The notes under the pieces are model-generated. The model made no database searches and was not told where the DNA came from. It saw only the letters and a list, made by a program, of their open reading frames with translations. Positions 27,022 to 35,955 of a stretch of DNA of 64,000 nucleotides are shown in pieces (the stretch's first letter is position 1; every line of letters starts with the position of its first letter). Made by a program: the position numbers and the translations under genes. The DNA comes from Armatimonadota bacterium (GTDB taxonomy: Bacteria > Armatimonadota > Fimbriimonadia > Fimbriimonadales > Fimbriimonadaceae): assembly GCA_027451905.1 (NCBI GenBank), contig DAIDHV010000003.1, forward strand, positions 62,001 through 126,000, in the 5' to 3' direction.

Positions 27022-27440
27022 TGCGTTTCATCAGGATTATACTTATCTACATTGCTGGGCGAACCAATTGTAACTGGTCAGCCCCCATTTGTGAAGACAA
27101 CTTAAGATGAGACCTCCGAGAGTGACGAGTGAGGTTTTAAGGATTCGATTGTTTTTGGTAGAAATTCTTTCTACTGTCACCGCTCAACCTTATGAACTGC
27201 TCGGTAGCAAAGGAAAACTGATAAAGTCCCTACCTGGCACGAACTGGACCGAGATCATGGTACGAAACGATATTTTGCACAAAGCTATGTTCTTGAGTGA
27301 ACGTACAATACTTTAGATCATTTCTATACTTTGTAAAGCAGAATAGGCAAATGGATTATGCGAGGTCAATCTTTGGCTAATTCAACTGCTCTCTACCCGA
27401 GATTATTAGATTTGTAGCCTCTAAAACCCTAGGAGCTAAG
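27022..27440. other. Divergent intergenic region
   Basis: Lies between the exported protein and the VanW fusion gene. A plus-strand frame at 27107-27316 (69 codons) is open but has no family features, and I do not call it. The sequence is AT-rich towards 27300-27400 and ends with AGGAGCTAAG before the ATG at 27441, a good ribosome binding site. Confidence 0.5.
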
Positions 27441-29303
27441 ATGGCAAAAGGAAATAACCACACTTTGTCCCGTCAAGTTGTTTTTATCGCGAAGTCGAAC
27501 GTGCTTCGTCTTTGCAGAGCAATTGCCAATCGCAAATCCAAATTGTGCATTTGTGCCAAGGCAAACCAAATTGACCGTTCACTCCCATTTGTAGAGTCCA
27601 ATTCTGAACTTTGGGTCGACGAAACCTTAGCCGAAAAGTTGTTGCAATGCGGCAAGATTGAAAATCTACGTGTGGCAATTCAAAAGCTAAACGGCATTAT
27701 TATCCCTGCTGGGCAGACCTTCAGCTTTTGGCACCAAATAGGAAGACCGTCAAAACTGAAAGGATACGTATTAGGTAGAGAACTACGAGAAGGATGCATT
27801 ATTCCCGCTATTGGAGGCGGGATTTGCCAACTCTCAAACACTCTTTATGATGTTGCCCTTAAGGCTGGAGCCACAATTCAAGAACGTCACCGCCATTCTC
27901 AGATCATTCCTGGTTCTGCCGCATCCGAGGATCGCGATGCAACCGTGGCTTGGAACTATATTGACCTTCGCTTTTTATTTCAATTCGATTGCCAATTGGA
28001 AGCCACACTTACAGATAGCAGGCTGATTATCAGACTTTATGCCAAAGATCTTATACCAAATACCAGTAGAAAGCCCATTCCACTTAAAATAGCAGGGCGC
28101 CAAAGTGGGCCGCAAAGTTGCTACACTTGCGGAGAATTTGCATGCAGACGACATAAAGATTTGATCGGCTTGGGGCTAAACACTCCTGATGCTTGCACAA
28201 CATATCTGCTCGACTGTGCCTGGCCGGAGTTTCAGAAATGGATAAAAAGTTCTGTCGAGAGCCAAGAATTAGTTATTACACCATTTCCAGTCGGGTTCAA
28301 AGGTAGATGTGGATGGCAGAAAATGTGTGAATACCACCTGCATTCTGGGTTTACAGCTGCGCTGAGATCGGTTCAAGCGCGGAGGAGAGGTTCTGCTTCT
28401 GAAAAGAGAAGTCGGCAACTAAAAGCTACCGATATGTTAGCGCGGGCCGGGGCTAGAAAAATCCCAATAACTTCTGTTAGATTAGTAGTTGACGTTAGTT
28501 TCCTTGCCGAGTTGCAGCGCATTGGCACATTAGGAGGCAGATCTTATGAAGTGCTCATGTCTCGTGCTCCAATTAAGATGATTCATGAGCAACTTGAGGG
28601 CGCTTCGATTTCAGATCCGTTCGCCACGAGCCTCAGTGACTTTCGTGCAGATAATGAAAGAGTCGAGCTAGAGTGGATGGCACTTTGCCGAGCAAGCAAA
28701 ATTATTACACCTCATCATGGCATAGCAAAGTGGCTGGAGAGTCGCGGGATAAAAGCGGAAATTATTGATTGGATTCTTCCTGAGCCTGCTGTTGAAGAAA
28801 AAAAAGGAAACTATCTTTACTTTCCAGGGCCAACCATGGCCCGCGAGGGTGCGAAGGCGGTCAGAGATGCGGCGAAAGCACTTCATTTGTCAGTTAGTGT
28901 TAGTGGTGCGATGCTGGAGCCGCCTAGTTTTTGGGAAGGTGTAACAATTCTTTCGCCTCAGGAAGCACCGCTTGAGGGTTCGATCGCGGTTGTGCATCCG
29001 GCTGCTCTCAAGGATCGACCGACCGCATGCTTACGCGCACTTTCTGCCGGTATCCCAGTTATTGCAACATCCGGATGCGGAATTTCTCAGATCATCGAAG
29101 TTAGTTTTGGTTCAGTAGACGAAGTTGTCGCTGCTGTTCAAGGTGTCATCGAAGCTAGATCTTCAGCTAAGACTAACTGTCCTTCAGACCCCCAATCGCC
29201 CTCCTCACGTAGCGTCCCTCAAAAACTAGGGCAAACAAGAAGTGTTAAGCGCTTCACTGCGTTGCGCCAATCTATGGTTTGCCCCTTCCCCCATTCGGCT
29301 TGA
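27441..29303 (+). CDS. VanW-domain/glycosyltransferase-like fusion protein
   Basis: Protein of 620 residues with no signal peptide. Residues about 75-210 are a VanW domain: NGIIIPAGQTFSFWHQIG, GGGICQLSNTLYDVALKAG, QERHRHSQIIPGS and DATVAWNYIDLRF. A cysteine-rich linker follows (CYTCGEFACRRH near 225). Residues about 350-580 look like a glycosyltransferase of the GT4 type: ITPHHGIAKWLESRGI, LYFPGPTMAREGAKAV and the donor-site-like PTACLRALSAGIPVIATSGCG. VanW domains occur in some vancomycin-resistance and spore or surface proteins, with unknown activity; fusion to a glycosyltransferase suggests cell-envelope glycan work. The last 35 residues derive from an antisense acyltransferase remnant, so the native stop may be lost. 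Confidence 0.72.
   Translation: MAKGNNHTLSRQVVFIAKSNVLRLCRAIANRKSKLCICAKANQIDRSLPFVESNSELWVDETLAEKLLQCGKIENLRVAIQKLNGIIIPAGQTFSFWHQIGRPSKLKGYVLGRELREGCIIPAIGGGICQLSNTLYDVALKAGATIQERHRHSQIIPGSAASEDRDATVAWNYIDLRFLFQFDCQLEATLTDSRLIIRLYAKDLIPNTSRKPIPLKIAGRQSGPQSCYTCGEFACRRHKDLIGLGLNTPDACTTYLLDCAWPEFQKWIKSSVESQELVITPFPVGFKGRCGWQKMCEYHLHSGFTAALRSVQARRRGSASEKRSRQLKATDMLARAGARKIPITSVRLVVDVSFLAELQRIGTLGGRSYEVLMSRAPIKMIHEQLEGASISDPFATSLSDFRADNERVELEWMALCRASKIITPHHGIAKWLESRGIKAEIIDWILPEPAVEEKKGNYLYFPGPTMAREGAKAVRDAAKALHLSVSVSGAMLEPPSFWEGVTILSPQEAPLEGSIAVVHPAALKDRPTACLRALSAGIPVIATSGCGISQIIEVSFGSVDEVVAAVQGVIEARSSAKTNCPSDPQSPSSRSVPQKLGQTRSVKRFTALRQSMVCPFPHSA
29198..29249 (-). pseudogene. Acyltransferase-3 gene remnant, antisense to the fusion gene tail
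   Basis: About 52 bases match 32149-32200, the 3' part of the second acyltransferase gene, with eight or so differences. On the minus strand it would encode FEGRYVRRAI-like residues. It is a leftover of a recombination that joined unrelated sequence to the fusion gene. Confidence 0.65.
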
Positions 29304-30150
29304 TCCCAAGCTTCTTTTGACGTTCCGCTAGCACTTCGGACTGGGAGTTTCCATAACGCAACCACGTGAGCATCCACTGACCCCTGCCAGAAGTTACCTT
29401 GATGCCATTAGAAAGGGCAGTGACCGATTCCTTGTACTGATGGTCAAGTCCAAGTGCGTTTCCAAGTTGAAAATAGCAAAACGCATTCGTTGGCGCATAT
29501 TTCACGGCAAAGGCATCGTACTGAGCTTCTAGGGCAAGGTCCCAACGACTGCTGGCATAACGATCAATACCTAGGTAGCAAAGAGCAGCGACGCCGTCCT
29601 TCGTCTTAGGCATAGGTGCCGGCGTTCCATTTTTAGGATTGCCAACAAGTGCATCATAATGAGCCACTTCCTTTTTGGCTCCAGCGAGATCGCCGTGTTT
29701 GAGATCTAACAAACCCTGCAGGGCATGGCTCAAACCATCGTCATCAACCCCCCGAAGTGGTTGCCGCTTGAGCCATGCGAGAACACCAATCGGCTCTTCT
29801 GTATGACCGAGCCGGAGTGCAGCTTGGGAAAAGATCTCGCCAAAGTTGCTCCAGTTGATGACCGAGGTAGAACAAATTGCCTTCTGCTTTCGATATTCCG
29901 CAAAATACTCTCTGCCAAGCAGATACACGTCCATGATTTTTCCCTCCTTGTAACGCTTCGTCAGGTCGGCGGTCCTGGCAAGTTGGTTGTCAACTTCCAT
30001 TTTTTCTTCAGGGGTAAATGCGCCGACATAGGTTACACCGTACTTGCTAAACGGATCAAATGTCTTGTAATGCCCAGCAAATGGCGGTTGCTTCTGAGTT
30101 TTTGATTGGGCTTGCGCTAACGCAAACGCTATGAAAATGAAAAGTGACAT
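29272..30150 (-). CDS. Exported TPR-like protein of unknown function
   Basis: Protein of 292 residues. The N-terminus MSLFIFIAFALAQAQ is a signal peptide; AAGGAA lies nine bases upstream of the ATG. The C-terminal half has tetratricopeptide-like helices (WDLALEAQYDAFAVKYAP, AFCYFQLGNALGLDHQYKESV). It may act as a scaffold outside the membrane. It lies 22 bases after the next upstream gene on the same strand (30172-31746), so the two form a likely operon. The final 32 bases overlap the end of the VanW fusion gene on the other strand. Confidence 0.7.
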   Translation of the reverse strand: MSLFIFIAFALAQAQSKTQKQPPFAGHYKTFDPFSKYGVTYVGAFTPEEKMEVDNQLARTADLTKRYKEGKIMDVYLLGREYFAEYRKQKAICSTSVINWSNFGEIFSQAALRLGHTEEPIGVLAWLKRQPLRGVDDDGLSHALQGLLDLKHGDLAGAKKEVAHYDALVGNPKNGTPAPMPKTKDGVAALCYLGIDRYASSRWDLALEAQYDAFAVKYAPTNAFCYFQLGNALGLDHQYKESVTALSNGIKVTSGRGQWMLTWLRYGNSQSEVLAERQKKLGIKPNGGRGKP

Positions 30151-30171
30151 GTTTTTTGATTCCTTTGGTAG

Positions 30172-31746
30172 TTAACTTCCAGTATTTGAGTTGACGAGAT
30201 TCCATGTTGGATGATAGGGAGTTTTGAAAGGTGGGTCACTTTGAACAGATGATGAACTTAAGACCCACTTCCGGTTCTTGTACGTAGCAACCCCGCCCCA
30301 ACACCAGCTAATGCACGCAAGAGGGACATCGCAAATGTTAGCACCCGGCGGGCGGTACATAAGATACATGCTTGCACATACATTGACTGCAGCTCCCGTT
30401 TCGGGGTAACCATTATTCTTCCGAGCGAGCGATATCCACGACTCATAATGAGCAACTATTTTTTGACCGTTGGCAGGAAAAGTTCCCGGCGAATCAAACG
30501 GGTAAGGGTAGCCCTTGTCGAGCCCATAGCTATTGCTACCTGGCGGCAAATACTGGGAGCCATCCTGGAAGGTCTCTACCCTATTGGGGTCAATAAGCTG
30601 GGCGAAAAAGAAGACTCCGCCGCCACCGTACTGGCTGGGAGTGGTTACTGATCCAGTAAATGCGATTTCACTTGGATGATCATAACCACGACTGCAGAGG
30701 GCAAGCTTATTTGGGGCGCCCAGCGGAATTAATTGAGCAATTCCGGTTGCACTAGAGAAACTAAAATCGGGTTCGTCAAGGTTAACCATGGCGGTAAGCG
30801 GGACGCAAAGCCGTTGCCCACCTGCCTTCACAGTCGCGGTGCACTGAATCGTTTCGACCGAGCTCGGTCCGATCGTCTCACCAGCAAAGAAAAAATTTGT
30901 CTGGGCGGAATTGAGAGGTCTCCACGGAACGACTTTTCCCACAGAGCCAGCAGTATAGGCTGCAAAAGGGTGACCTCCGCTTGTGGACCAAATATAATTT
31001 GGGTGCATGTTAGGGTCGGTTGGTATGCCAAGATTCACTCGCGCCGACAGCTGTTGCCCGACAAGTATATGAGGGCACGGATTTGGGTGAGAATGGGGAA
31101 ACGCGGTGGTGCCAGAAAGAACAATATGAGGCACTATGACGCTATCCGAAAAAGCCACCGAAGCCGACGGAGGGTGCAAGTTCCCCACAGCATCAACGGT
31201 CGGATCAACGACCTTCATATTGACTTTGTTACCAGGACTACTGATGACCACGTAATCGCTTGCGGATATTCCGGATCGATTCGAGTCAGTGGAGGATTGA
31301 CCAATGCCATCGTCCCATTGACCCGTATCGGCGTTAAAAGAGACCGAAACATTCTGTTTGACAATGATCACAGAAGGAGTGGGGGCCAATGTCTTTTCGC
31401 CTGGGTCCAAGGTCCAAGTGAGAGTAGACTGAATCTGCCCTGAGCAGTAAACCGTTCCTTCAGTTGGCGGAGCTAGCGGATTCAGAGAACCAACAAGGAG
31501 TCCGCCCCCTGCCCACTGTCCAAATTTATTTAGAGAGTAATGCAATTGGTACGGCGCGTATGGTGCATCTGGAGTAAAGTAGCTAATACCACCTTTGTAA
31601 GTCACCACGTAATGGCTAGCGTAAGCGACGCTTGTAAAAGCCGTCATAAGCAATACGCAGGCCCCAAGCAACAATTCCCTTAGGACTATGCAACCGAACT
31701 GGGCACGAATTACTTTGAAAAGGGAGCTAACTATGGACCGACGCAT
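30172..31746 (-). CDS. Large exported protein of unknown function
   Basis: Protein of 524 residues from the ATG at 31746 (an in-frame TTG at 31776 is possible). A long signal segment (ELLLGACVLLMTAFTSVAYA) precedes a beta-rich body with many Ser, Thr, Gly and Pro residues and Ig-like stretches (PSASVAFSDSVIVPHIVLSG). The C-terminal part has several cysteines (NVCASMYL, NICDVPLACISWCWGG). I recognise no family. Probably a surface or secreted structural protein, co-transcribed with the TPR-like gene that follows. Confidence 0.65.
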   Translation of the reverse strand: MRRSIVSSLFKVIRAQFGCIVLRELLLGACVLLMTAFTSVAYASHYVVTYKGGISYFTPDAPYAPYQLHYSLNKFGQWAGGGLLVGSLNPLAPPTEGTVYCSGQIQSTLTWTLDPGEKTLAPTPSVIIVKQNVSVSFNADTGQWDDGIGQSSTDSNRSGISASDYVVISSPGNKVNMKVVDPTVDAVGNLHPPSASVAFSDSVIVPHIVLSGTTAFPHSHPNPCPHILVGQQLSARVNLGIPTDPNMHPNYIWSTSGGHPFAAYTAGSVGKVVPWRPLNSAQTNFFFAGETIGPSSVETIQCTATVKAGGQRLCVPLTAMVNLDEPDFSFSSATGIAQLIPLGAPNKLALCSRGYDHPSEIAFTGSVTTPSQYGGGGVFFFAQLIDPNRVETFQDGSQYLPPGSNSYGLDKGYPYPFDSPGTFPANGQKIVAHYESWISLARKNNGYPETGAAVNVCASMYLMYRPPGANICDVPLACISWCWGGVATYKNRKWVLSSSSVQSDPPFKTPYHPTWNLVNSNTGS

Positions 31747-31776
31747 ATGCAAAATTATACGCACCAACACTTTCAA

Positions 31777-32087
31777 AGAGACATCCAGCCAAGAACGCTC
31801 AATAAAATGGCTCCGACTGGACTTTCGGATTAAAATGTCCTCTCTAATTTATCAAGGAGAGCAACATTTCTGCTACGAACATAATATCATTCTCAAAAAG
31901 CAAAGCACCTTCGAACCCGTCGCAATACACATTTGATGACGCAGGTGTGGGCCAGCATCATGGACAAGGCATTTCCCCTAGACTTAGCAATCCTCGCCGG
32001 AGCTTTCAGAACAAGAAAAGCCACTTTGCAACTCAATATGGCATAAACGCACCCCGCATCCAAACTGGTCTGCGGCCATAGGCTGGT
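31777..32087. other. Intergenic region without a recognised gene
   Basis: Lies between two minus-strand genes. It should carry the promoter of the exported protein operon; a TATTAT-like sequence is present near 31880-31890 on the minus strand, but no convincing -35. No gene is supported. Confidence 0.4.
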
Positions 32088-33329
32088 TTAGCTGGCTTCT
32101 GATGGATTCACGGGAATCGAAATGACAGAATCCCTGTCTATAAGCAGGTCTTGAATCGCCCTCCTCACGTAGCGGCCCTCAAAGACCAGAGAAAACAAGA
32201 AGGCGCTGGCAACCGCAATAGGCACCCCCACGATCCCCAACACCAACAAGTGACGAAGTGGGTGACCCCAAAGCCCTCTTGCGCAATAGTCCACAACTTG
32301 CAAAATCGGATGATGAACAAGGTAGAGGCTATACGAAAACGTGCCGATCAACGCGAGAGGTCTAAAAGCAAAAACTTGCGTGATCATTCGGCTGGGCTGA
32401 GCCGAAGAGCCCATTACCAAAATCAAGCAGACGGCAACCGCAAGACCCATTTCTTGCCAAATTGGAAGTGCGTTGGCATGAATTGTTAGGAGTGTTGCCC
32501 CCAATCCGCCTAAAATCGCTATGCCTAGTAGTGGTTTTAGCTTAGACACTCCAGATTCCACAAGGTCGGCGCCAACCATGCCAAGCGCAAAGAATCCAAC
32601 AAACCACGGATACAATTTCATTCCTCGCGGCACCTGCGTAATCACCACTATGGAAAACAGAGCAGTGAATACTAAAACAACGAACACCCGAACCCACTTT
32701 TGCGCACCTTTACCATTTCCAAGCCCCAATGCCAAAAGCGGAAATAGAAAATAAATCTGAAATTCAATAGCAATGCTCCATAAAACTCCGTTGATTTTGT
32801 ACATCCAAGCTGGGTTGAAATTGTGGATCAAAAAGAGATGGGCCAGAACGTTTTGCACCGTCACCGGAAGGTATTGGGTGTATGGCATCTTGCCAGCTAA
32901 CGGAGTAATGGTGGTGGCAACAACAATGGATAGCACTAAGCAAGCGTAATACGGTGGCAAGATGCGCTTTGCCCTTCTCAGCATAAAAGATTGATAAGGT
33001 TCGCTGCGATTCTGAGCGCGCTGCAAAGAAGCCCACCTGAGACAAAATCCCGAGATCACGATAAAGGCAGCGACTGCCAAATGCCCGAATCCAAACGCAA
33101 ACGCAAGATTCTGAAGCCATTGGGCTGAATGGTCTTTGATCCCTGCCAATTGGCTTGGATCAACGAAGGCAACCACATGACCCAACACCACATAGAGGGC
33201 GGCACAGGCTCGCAAGCCTTCGATGAAAGCCAACCGATGAGGGGAGCCCGTTTCTGCAATTCTGGCTTCGGTGAGGCTATGGGTTCCCTCTGGCAGTGAT
33301 TGAGATGTTATCAAGGTTGAGTCACTCAA
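32088..33329 (-). CDS. Acyltransferase 3 family membrane protein
   Basis: Integral membrane protein of 413 residues with about ten helices, related to the one at 24087. Marks: FIEGLRACAALYVVLGHVVAF, LAVAAFIVISGFCLRW, RRAKRILPPYYACLVLS and LWSIAIEFQIYFLFPLL. It probably O-acylates a surface glycan. The only available start is TTG at 33329, before about 30 soluble residues. A piece of a related gene's 3' end lies at 29198-29249. Divergent from the PrcB-like gene. Confidence 0.92.
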   Translation of the reverse strand: MSDSTLITSQSLPEGTHSLTEARIAETGSPHRLAFIEGLRACAALYVVLGHVVAFVDPSQLAGIKDHSAQWLQNLAFAFGFGHLAVAAFIVISGFCLRWASLQRAQNRSEPYQSFMLRRAKRILPPYYACLVLSIVVATTITPLAGKMPYTQYLPVTVQNVLAHLFLIHNFNPAWMYKINGVLWSIAIEFQIYFLFPLLALGLGNGKGAQKWVRVFVVLVFTALFSIVVITQVPRGMKLYPWFVGFFALGMVGADLVESGVSKLKPLLGIAILGGLGATLLTIHANALPIWQEMGLAVAVCLILVMGSSAQPSRMITQVFAFRPLALIGTFSYSLYLVHHPILQVVDYCARGLWGHPLRHLLVLGIVGVPIAVASAFLFSLVFEGRYVRRAIQDLLIDRDSVISIPVNPSEAS

Positions 33330-33453
33330 TATCGTAAACGTCGGTCACAATATGACAGTTGGATGGCACCAAAACTGCCTTGACTTCACTCTGGCCAGCT
33401 AGCTTTTTAGCATAATTTGTAACCAGTCTTGGGTGTTCCACGTGTTATAAAGT

Positions 33454-34476
33454 ATGAAGATGCTGAAATCAATATTGCCAAACACGGCCGCATTTGCAAT
33501 TATTACCCTTTGTACAGCGGGGGCTTTGACTCCAAACCAGGCTCGCGCCCAATTTCTAAATAACCCGGGACCAGGCATCCAATGGAGCGCGGTGAACTCT
33601 GGCACTGCCCCTAACCCAAAGGGACCGGTTACTATGGTGATGTACACCGAAGGCCAGTACGAAATGTTTTGGCATATTTTGTACGGCTTAGGGAATGTTC
33701 CGCCTGTAAACATCCCTTGGGGAAAAGAGTTTCTGATTGGCATTTGCGCCGGCCCTCAGGCAGCCGGAACTGCCCTCCATCTCCAAACCATTGCCAAAGT
33801 CAACCCGAGCACGGCCAGTGCTCAGTGGGCTCTCAACAGTTCTAACCCCTATCAAGGCGGTCAGGGCAGTCAGGGGAATGCGGTTCTAAGCGGTGCCCCA
33901 TGGGAAATTGACGCCGTGCAAGCGTTTGGAGGCAGAATCACCTTTCAGCAGGTTTCCGCTCCAACTTTTAGAAACGGAACCTTCTTCACAAACAACTGCT
34001 TCAACTACCCTCCCATCGTCATTACCAGCTATTACGGGCCCTATTCGTACCTTCCCTATGAAGTTATCGACTACGGAGCCTATGCCGCCGTGTCGAATTT
34101 CGGCTACTACGTGATTGGCAATCAAACCCAATTTACTCAATACCTTAGTAACACCTACGGGCCAAACTTTAATGCACCGACTGCCATCAACTGGAATCAA
34201 ACCATGTTTGTGGGAATCACCCTTGGCAAGTGCCCAACAACCGGATACTCCATTAAGGTTTTGGGCCTCAAAAAGGTTTCAAACGGCAAGTACAAGCTGC
34301 TTTACGAGGTGATCGCCCCTCCCAAAGGCGCAATTGAGGCTCAAGTTGTCACCTGTCCTCATGTGCTAGTGCGGGTACCAAAGGTTGACGGCACCATTGA
34401 TTTTCAGAAAGTGGTCAAATCTTCTGGAAACCCGCCATCGTCTGGCATCAGCGGACAGGGTCCAACCGTGCGCTAA
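33454..34476 (+). CDS. Exported protein with PrcB-like C-terminal domain
   Basis: Protein of 340 residues with a signal peptide ending near residue 33 (GALTPNQARAQ). The C-terminal part (MFVGITLGKCPTTGYSIKVL, then VIAPPKG and VTCPHVLVRVPK) fits the PrcB C-terminal fold known from a protease complex subunit of Treponema. A similar but degraded half precedes it (FLIGICAGPQAAGTALHLQT), each half following a YEMFWHIL- or FTQYL-type helix, so the protein seems to be an internal duplication. No protease partner lies next to it. Followed by an inverted repeat. Confidence 0.65.
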   Translation: MKMLKSILPNTAAFAIITLCTAGALTPNQARAQFLNNPGPGIQWSAVNSGTAPNPKGPVTMVMYTEGQYEMFWHILYGLGNVPPVNIPWGKEFLIGICAGPQAAGTALHLQTIAKVNPSTASAQWALNSSNPYQGGQGSQGNAVLSGAPWEIDAVQAFGGRITFQQVSAPTFRNGTFFTNNCFNYPPIVITSYYGPYSYLPYEVIDYGAYAAVSNFGYYVIGNQTQFTQYLSNTYGPNFNAPTAINWNQTMFVGITLGKCPTTGYSIKVLGLKKVSNGKYKLLYEVIAPPKGAIEAQVVTCPHVLVRVPKVDGTIDFQKVVKSSGNPPSSGISGQGPTVR

Positions 34477-34519
34477 CTTGAATCTCTGATCCTAGCTACG
34501 CCCACAAAAACGGTACATT

Positions 34520-34553
34520 AAAACCAGTTCCAGTGCCAATTGGAACTGGTTTT
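34520..34553 (+). terminator. Perfect inverted repeat before the Crp/Fnr gene
   Basis: Arms of 13 bases (AAAACCAGTTCCA and TGGAACTGGTTTT) with an 8-base spacer. With the trailing TTTT it can terminate the PrcB-like gene. Its place 30 bases before the regulator start also allows it to be a regulator binding site. Confidence 0.6.
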
Positions 34554-34582
34554 CATTGATGAGTTCTAAGGACCATTCCACG

Positions 34583-35251
34583 ATGTCCATTTTGGATTCC
34601 AGCCCTCTTTTTGAGTGCTTGGATCAGGCTCAAAAACATCAAGTTCTGCAGTTCTCTAAATTGACGAAGTGCGAGCGGGGCGAAACAATTTGGGCAAAAG
34701 GCGCCAATGTGGATTTTTGCGCATTGATTGAACAAGGGTTTGTGCAAATGGTTCGAGCCTCTGGCGCGGAGCCAGAAATGGTGCTAGAAATCATGGGCCC
34801 TGGCCAGGTATTTGGCCTCCTTGGAACGCTAGAAGGGACCGGCTGCCCTCTACGCGCTCAGGCGCTTACCAACGTTTCCTACCTTCAGATTCGAAAGCAA
34901 GATGCGCTAGCCGCTTACCAGCAAAGCTCTAAGATGAAGCAAATCCTAGTTTCTATTACGTCGCGAAGGCTCCATTCTCATCATGCAACGGTGGCAGCAT
35001 TGGCATCTGAAAGTGCATCCAAAAGGCTTTCCACTATGCTACTAACCTTAGCCGAGTCTTACGGAGAATGGGTTGAAGAGGGAGTAAGACTAAAATTGCC
35101 GTTGACTCGGCAAGTCCTGGCCCAAATGACGGGCTTGACTACCGAAACTACCATCCGCATCCTCTCATCTTGGACTCAACGAAATCTCATTACCACTCAC
35201 CACAGATTCATCACACTTTTGGACTTACCGGCTTTGGAAAGAGTTGGTTAA
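34583..35251 (+). CDS. Crp/Fnr family transcriptional regulator
   Basis: DNA-binding regulator of 222 residues. The N-terminal cyclic-nucleotide-binding-like domain has SPLFECLDQAQ, GANVDFCALIEQGFVQM and GPGQVFGLLGTLEG. The C-terminal helix-turn-helix reads LTRQVLAQMTGLTTETTIRILSSW. It lacks the N-terminal cysteine cluster of true Fnr, so it is not a classical iron-sulfur oxygen sensor; the effector is unknown. I chose the ATG at 34583 (AAGGA ten bases upstream) over TTG or ATG at 34556-34559, which would touch the inverted repeat. No operon partner. Confidence 0.9.
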   Translation: MSILDSSPLFECLDQAQKHQVLQFSKLTKCERGETIWAKGANVDFCALIEQGFVQMVRASGAEPEMVLEIMGPGQVFGLLGTLEGTGCPLRAQALTNVSYLQIRKQDALAAYQQSSKMKQILVSITSRRLHSHHATVAALASESASKRLSTMLLTLAESYGEWVEEGVRLKLPLTRQVLAQMTGLTTETTIRILSSWTQRNLITTHHRFITLLDLPALERVG

Positions 35252-35271
35252 GAAGGCGTAAAGCAAACTCT

Positions 35272-35910
35272 TTATTGGCGCACATACTTCAAATGAGTGG
35301 CGTCGGGCCCATCCAACACATGAGCGATGGCAAACCGAGAGATGGCTGGACGAACGTTCTCGAAGAGGCGTCGCCCCCCAAAGAACAGGACCGGTGCCAA
35401 AGCGATTTCCAACTCTTCGACAACATCCAAATTGAGGTACTGCTGAATAACATTAGCCCCTCCCGAGATGCGAATGTCTTTATCTCCCGCTGACTGACGG
35501 GCTAATTTCAAAGCATGTTCAGGACCCTCGGTAATAAAATGAAATGTGGTGCCCCCTGGCCGCTCCCAAGGATCTCGCTCGTCATGGGTCAGAACATAAA
35601 CGGGAGTACGGAACGGTGCCTCTTCCGGCCATGATATCTCCCCTTGCTCGAACATGCGCTTGCCCATGATGTTAGCACCAATGCGTTCAGATGTGGATCG
35701 CAACAAGTCATTGACGGGGCCAACTTCACCACCTGTTCCAACGTGAAGGTGCTCCCGAAAGTATTGCTGCTTGAGAATCCAAGCCATCATGGATCCCCAT
35801 TTCATGCCCCAGCCCAAATACTCGGGATCATCCCAATGATCCAAACTCATTCCTTCTGGGGCCATATAACCATCAAGGCTCAGGCCGATATTAACAAAAA
35901 CTTTGCTCAT
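35272..35910 (-). CDS. Dihydrofolate reductase-like (RibD C-terminal family) protein
   Basis: NADPH-dependent reductase-like protein of 212 residues. The start VFVNIGLSLDGYMAPEG, IGANIMGKRMFEQGE, PVYVLTHDERDPW and RISGGANVIQQYL match the RibD-C/DHFR-like family, which is distinct from true FolA. An insertion after residue 22 (WDDPEYLGWGMKWGSMMAWI) makes it longer than average. Substrate unknown; many members are annotated as stand-alone reductases. Convergent with the Crp/Fnr gene. Confidence 0.88.
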   Translation of the reverse strand: MSKVFVNIGLSLDGYMAPEGMSLDHWDDPEYLGWGMKWGSMMAWILKQQYFREHLHVGTGGEVGPVNDLLRSTSERIGANIMGKRMFEQGEISWPEEAPFRTPVYVLTHDERDPWERPGGTTFHFITEGPEHALKLARQSAGDKDIRISGGANVIQQYLNLDVVEELEIALAPVLFFGGRRLFENVRPAISRFAIAHVLDGPDATHLKYVRQ

Positions 35911-35955
35911 GGTCAGTGCTGAAAAACAACACTAGCATACAAGGATTCCCTTTCT

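Noticed and set aside
27107-27316. Plus-strand frame of 69 codons
   Set aside because: No family features, no ribosome binding site; probably chance.
29272-29303. Overlap of two convergent genes as a functional antisense device
   Set aside because: The fusion gene tail is recombination-derived sequence, so the overlap is more likely an accident.
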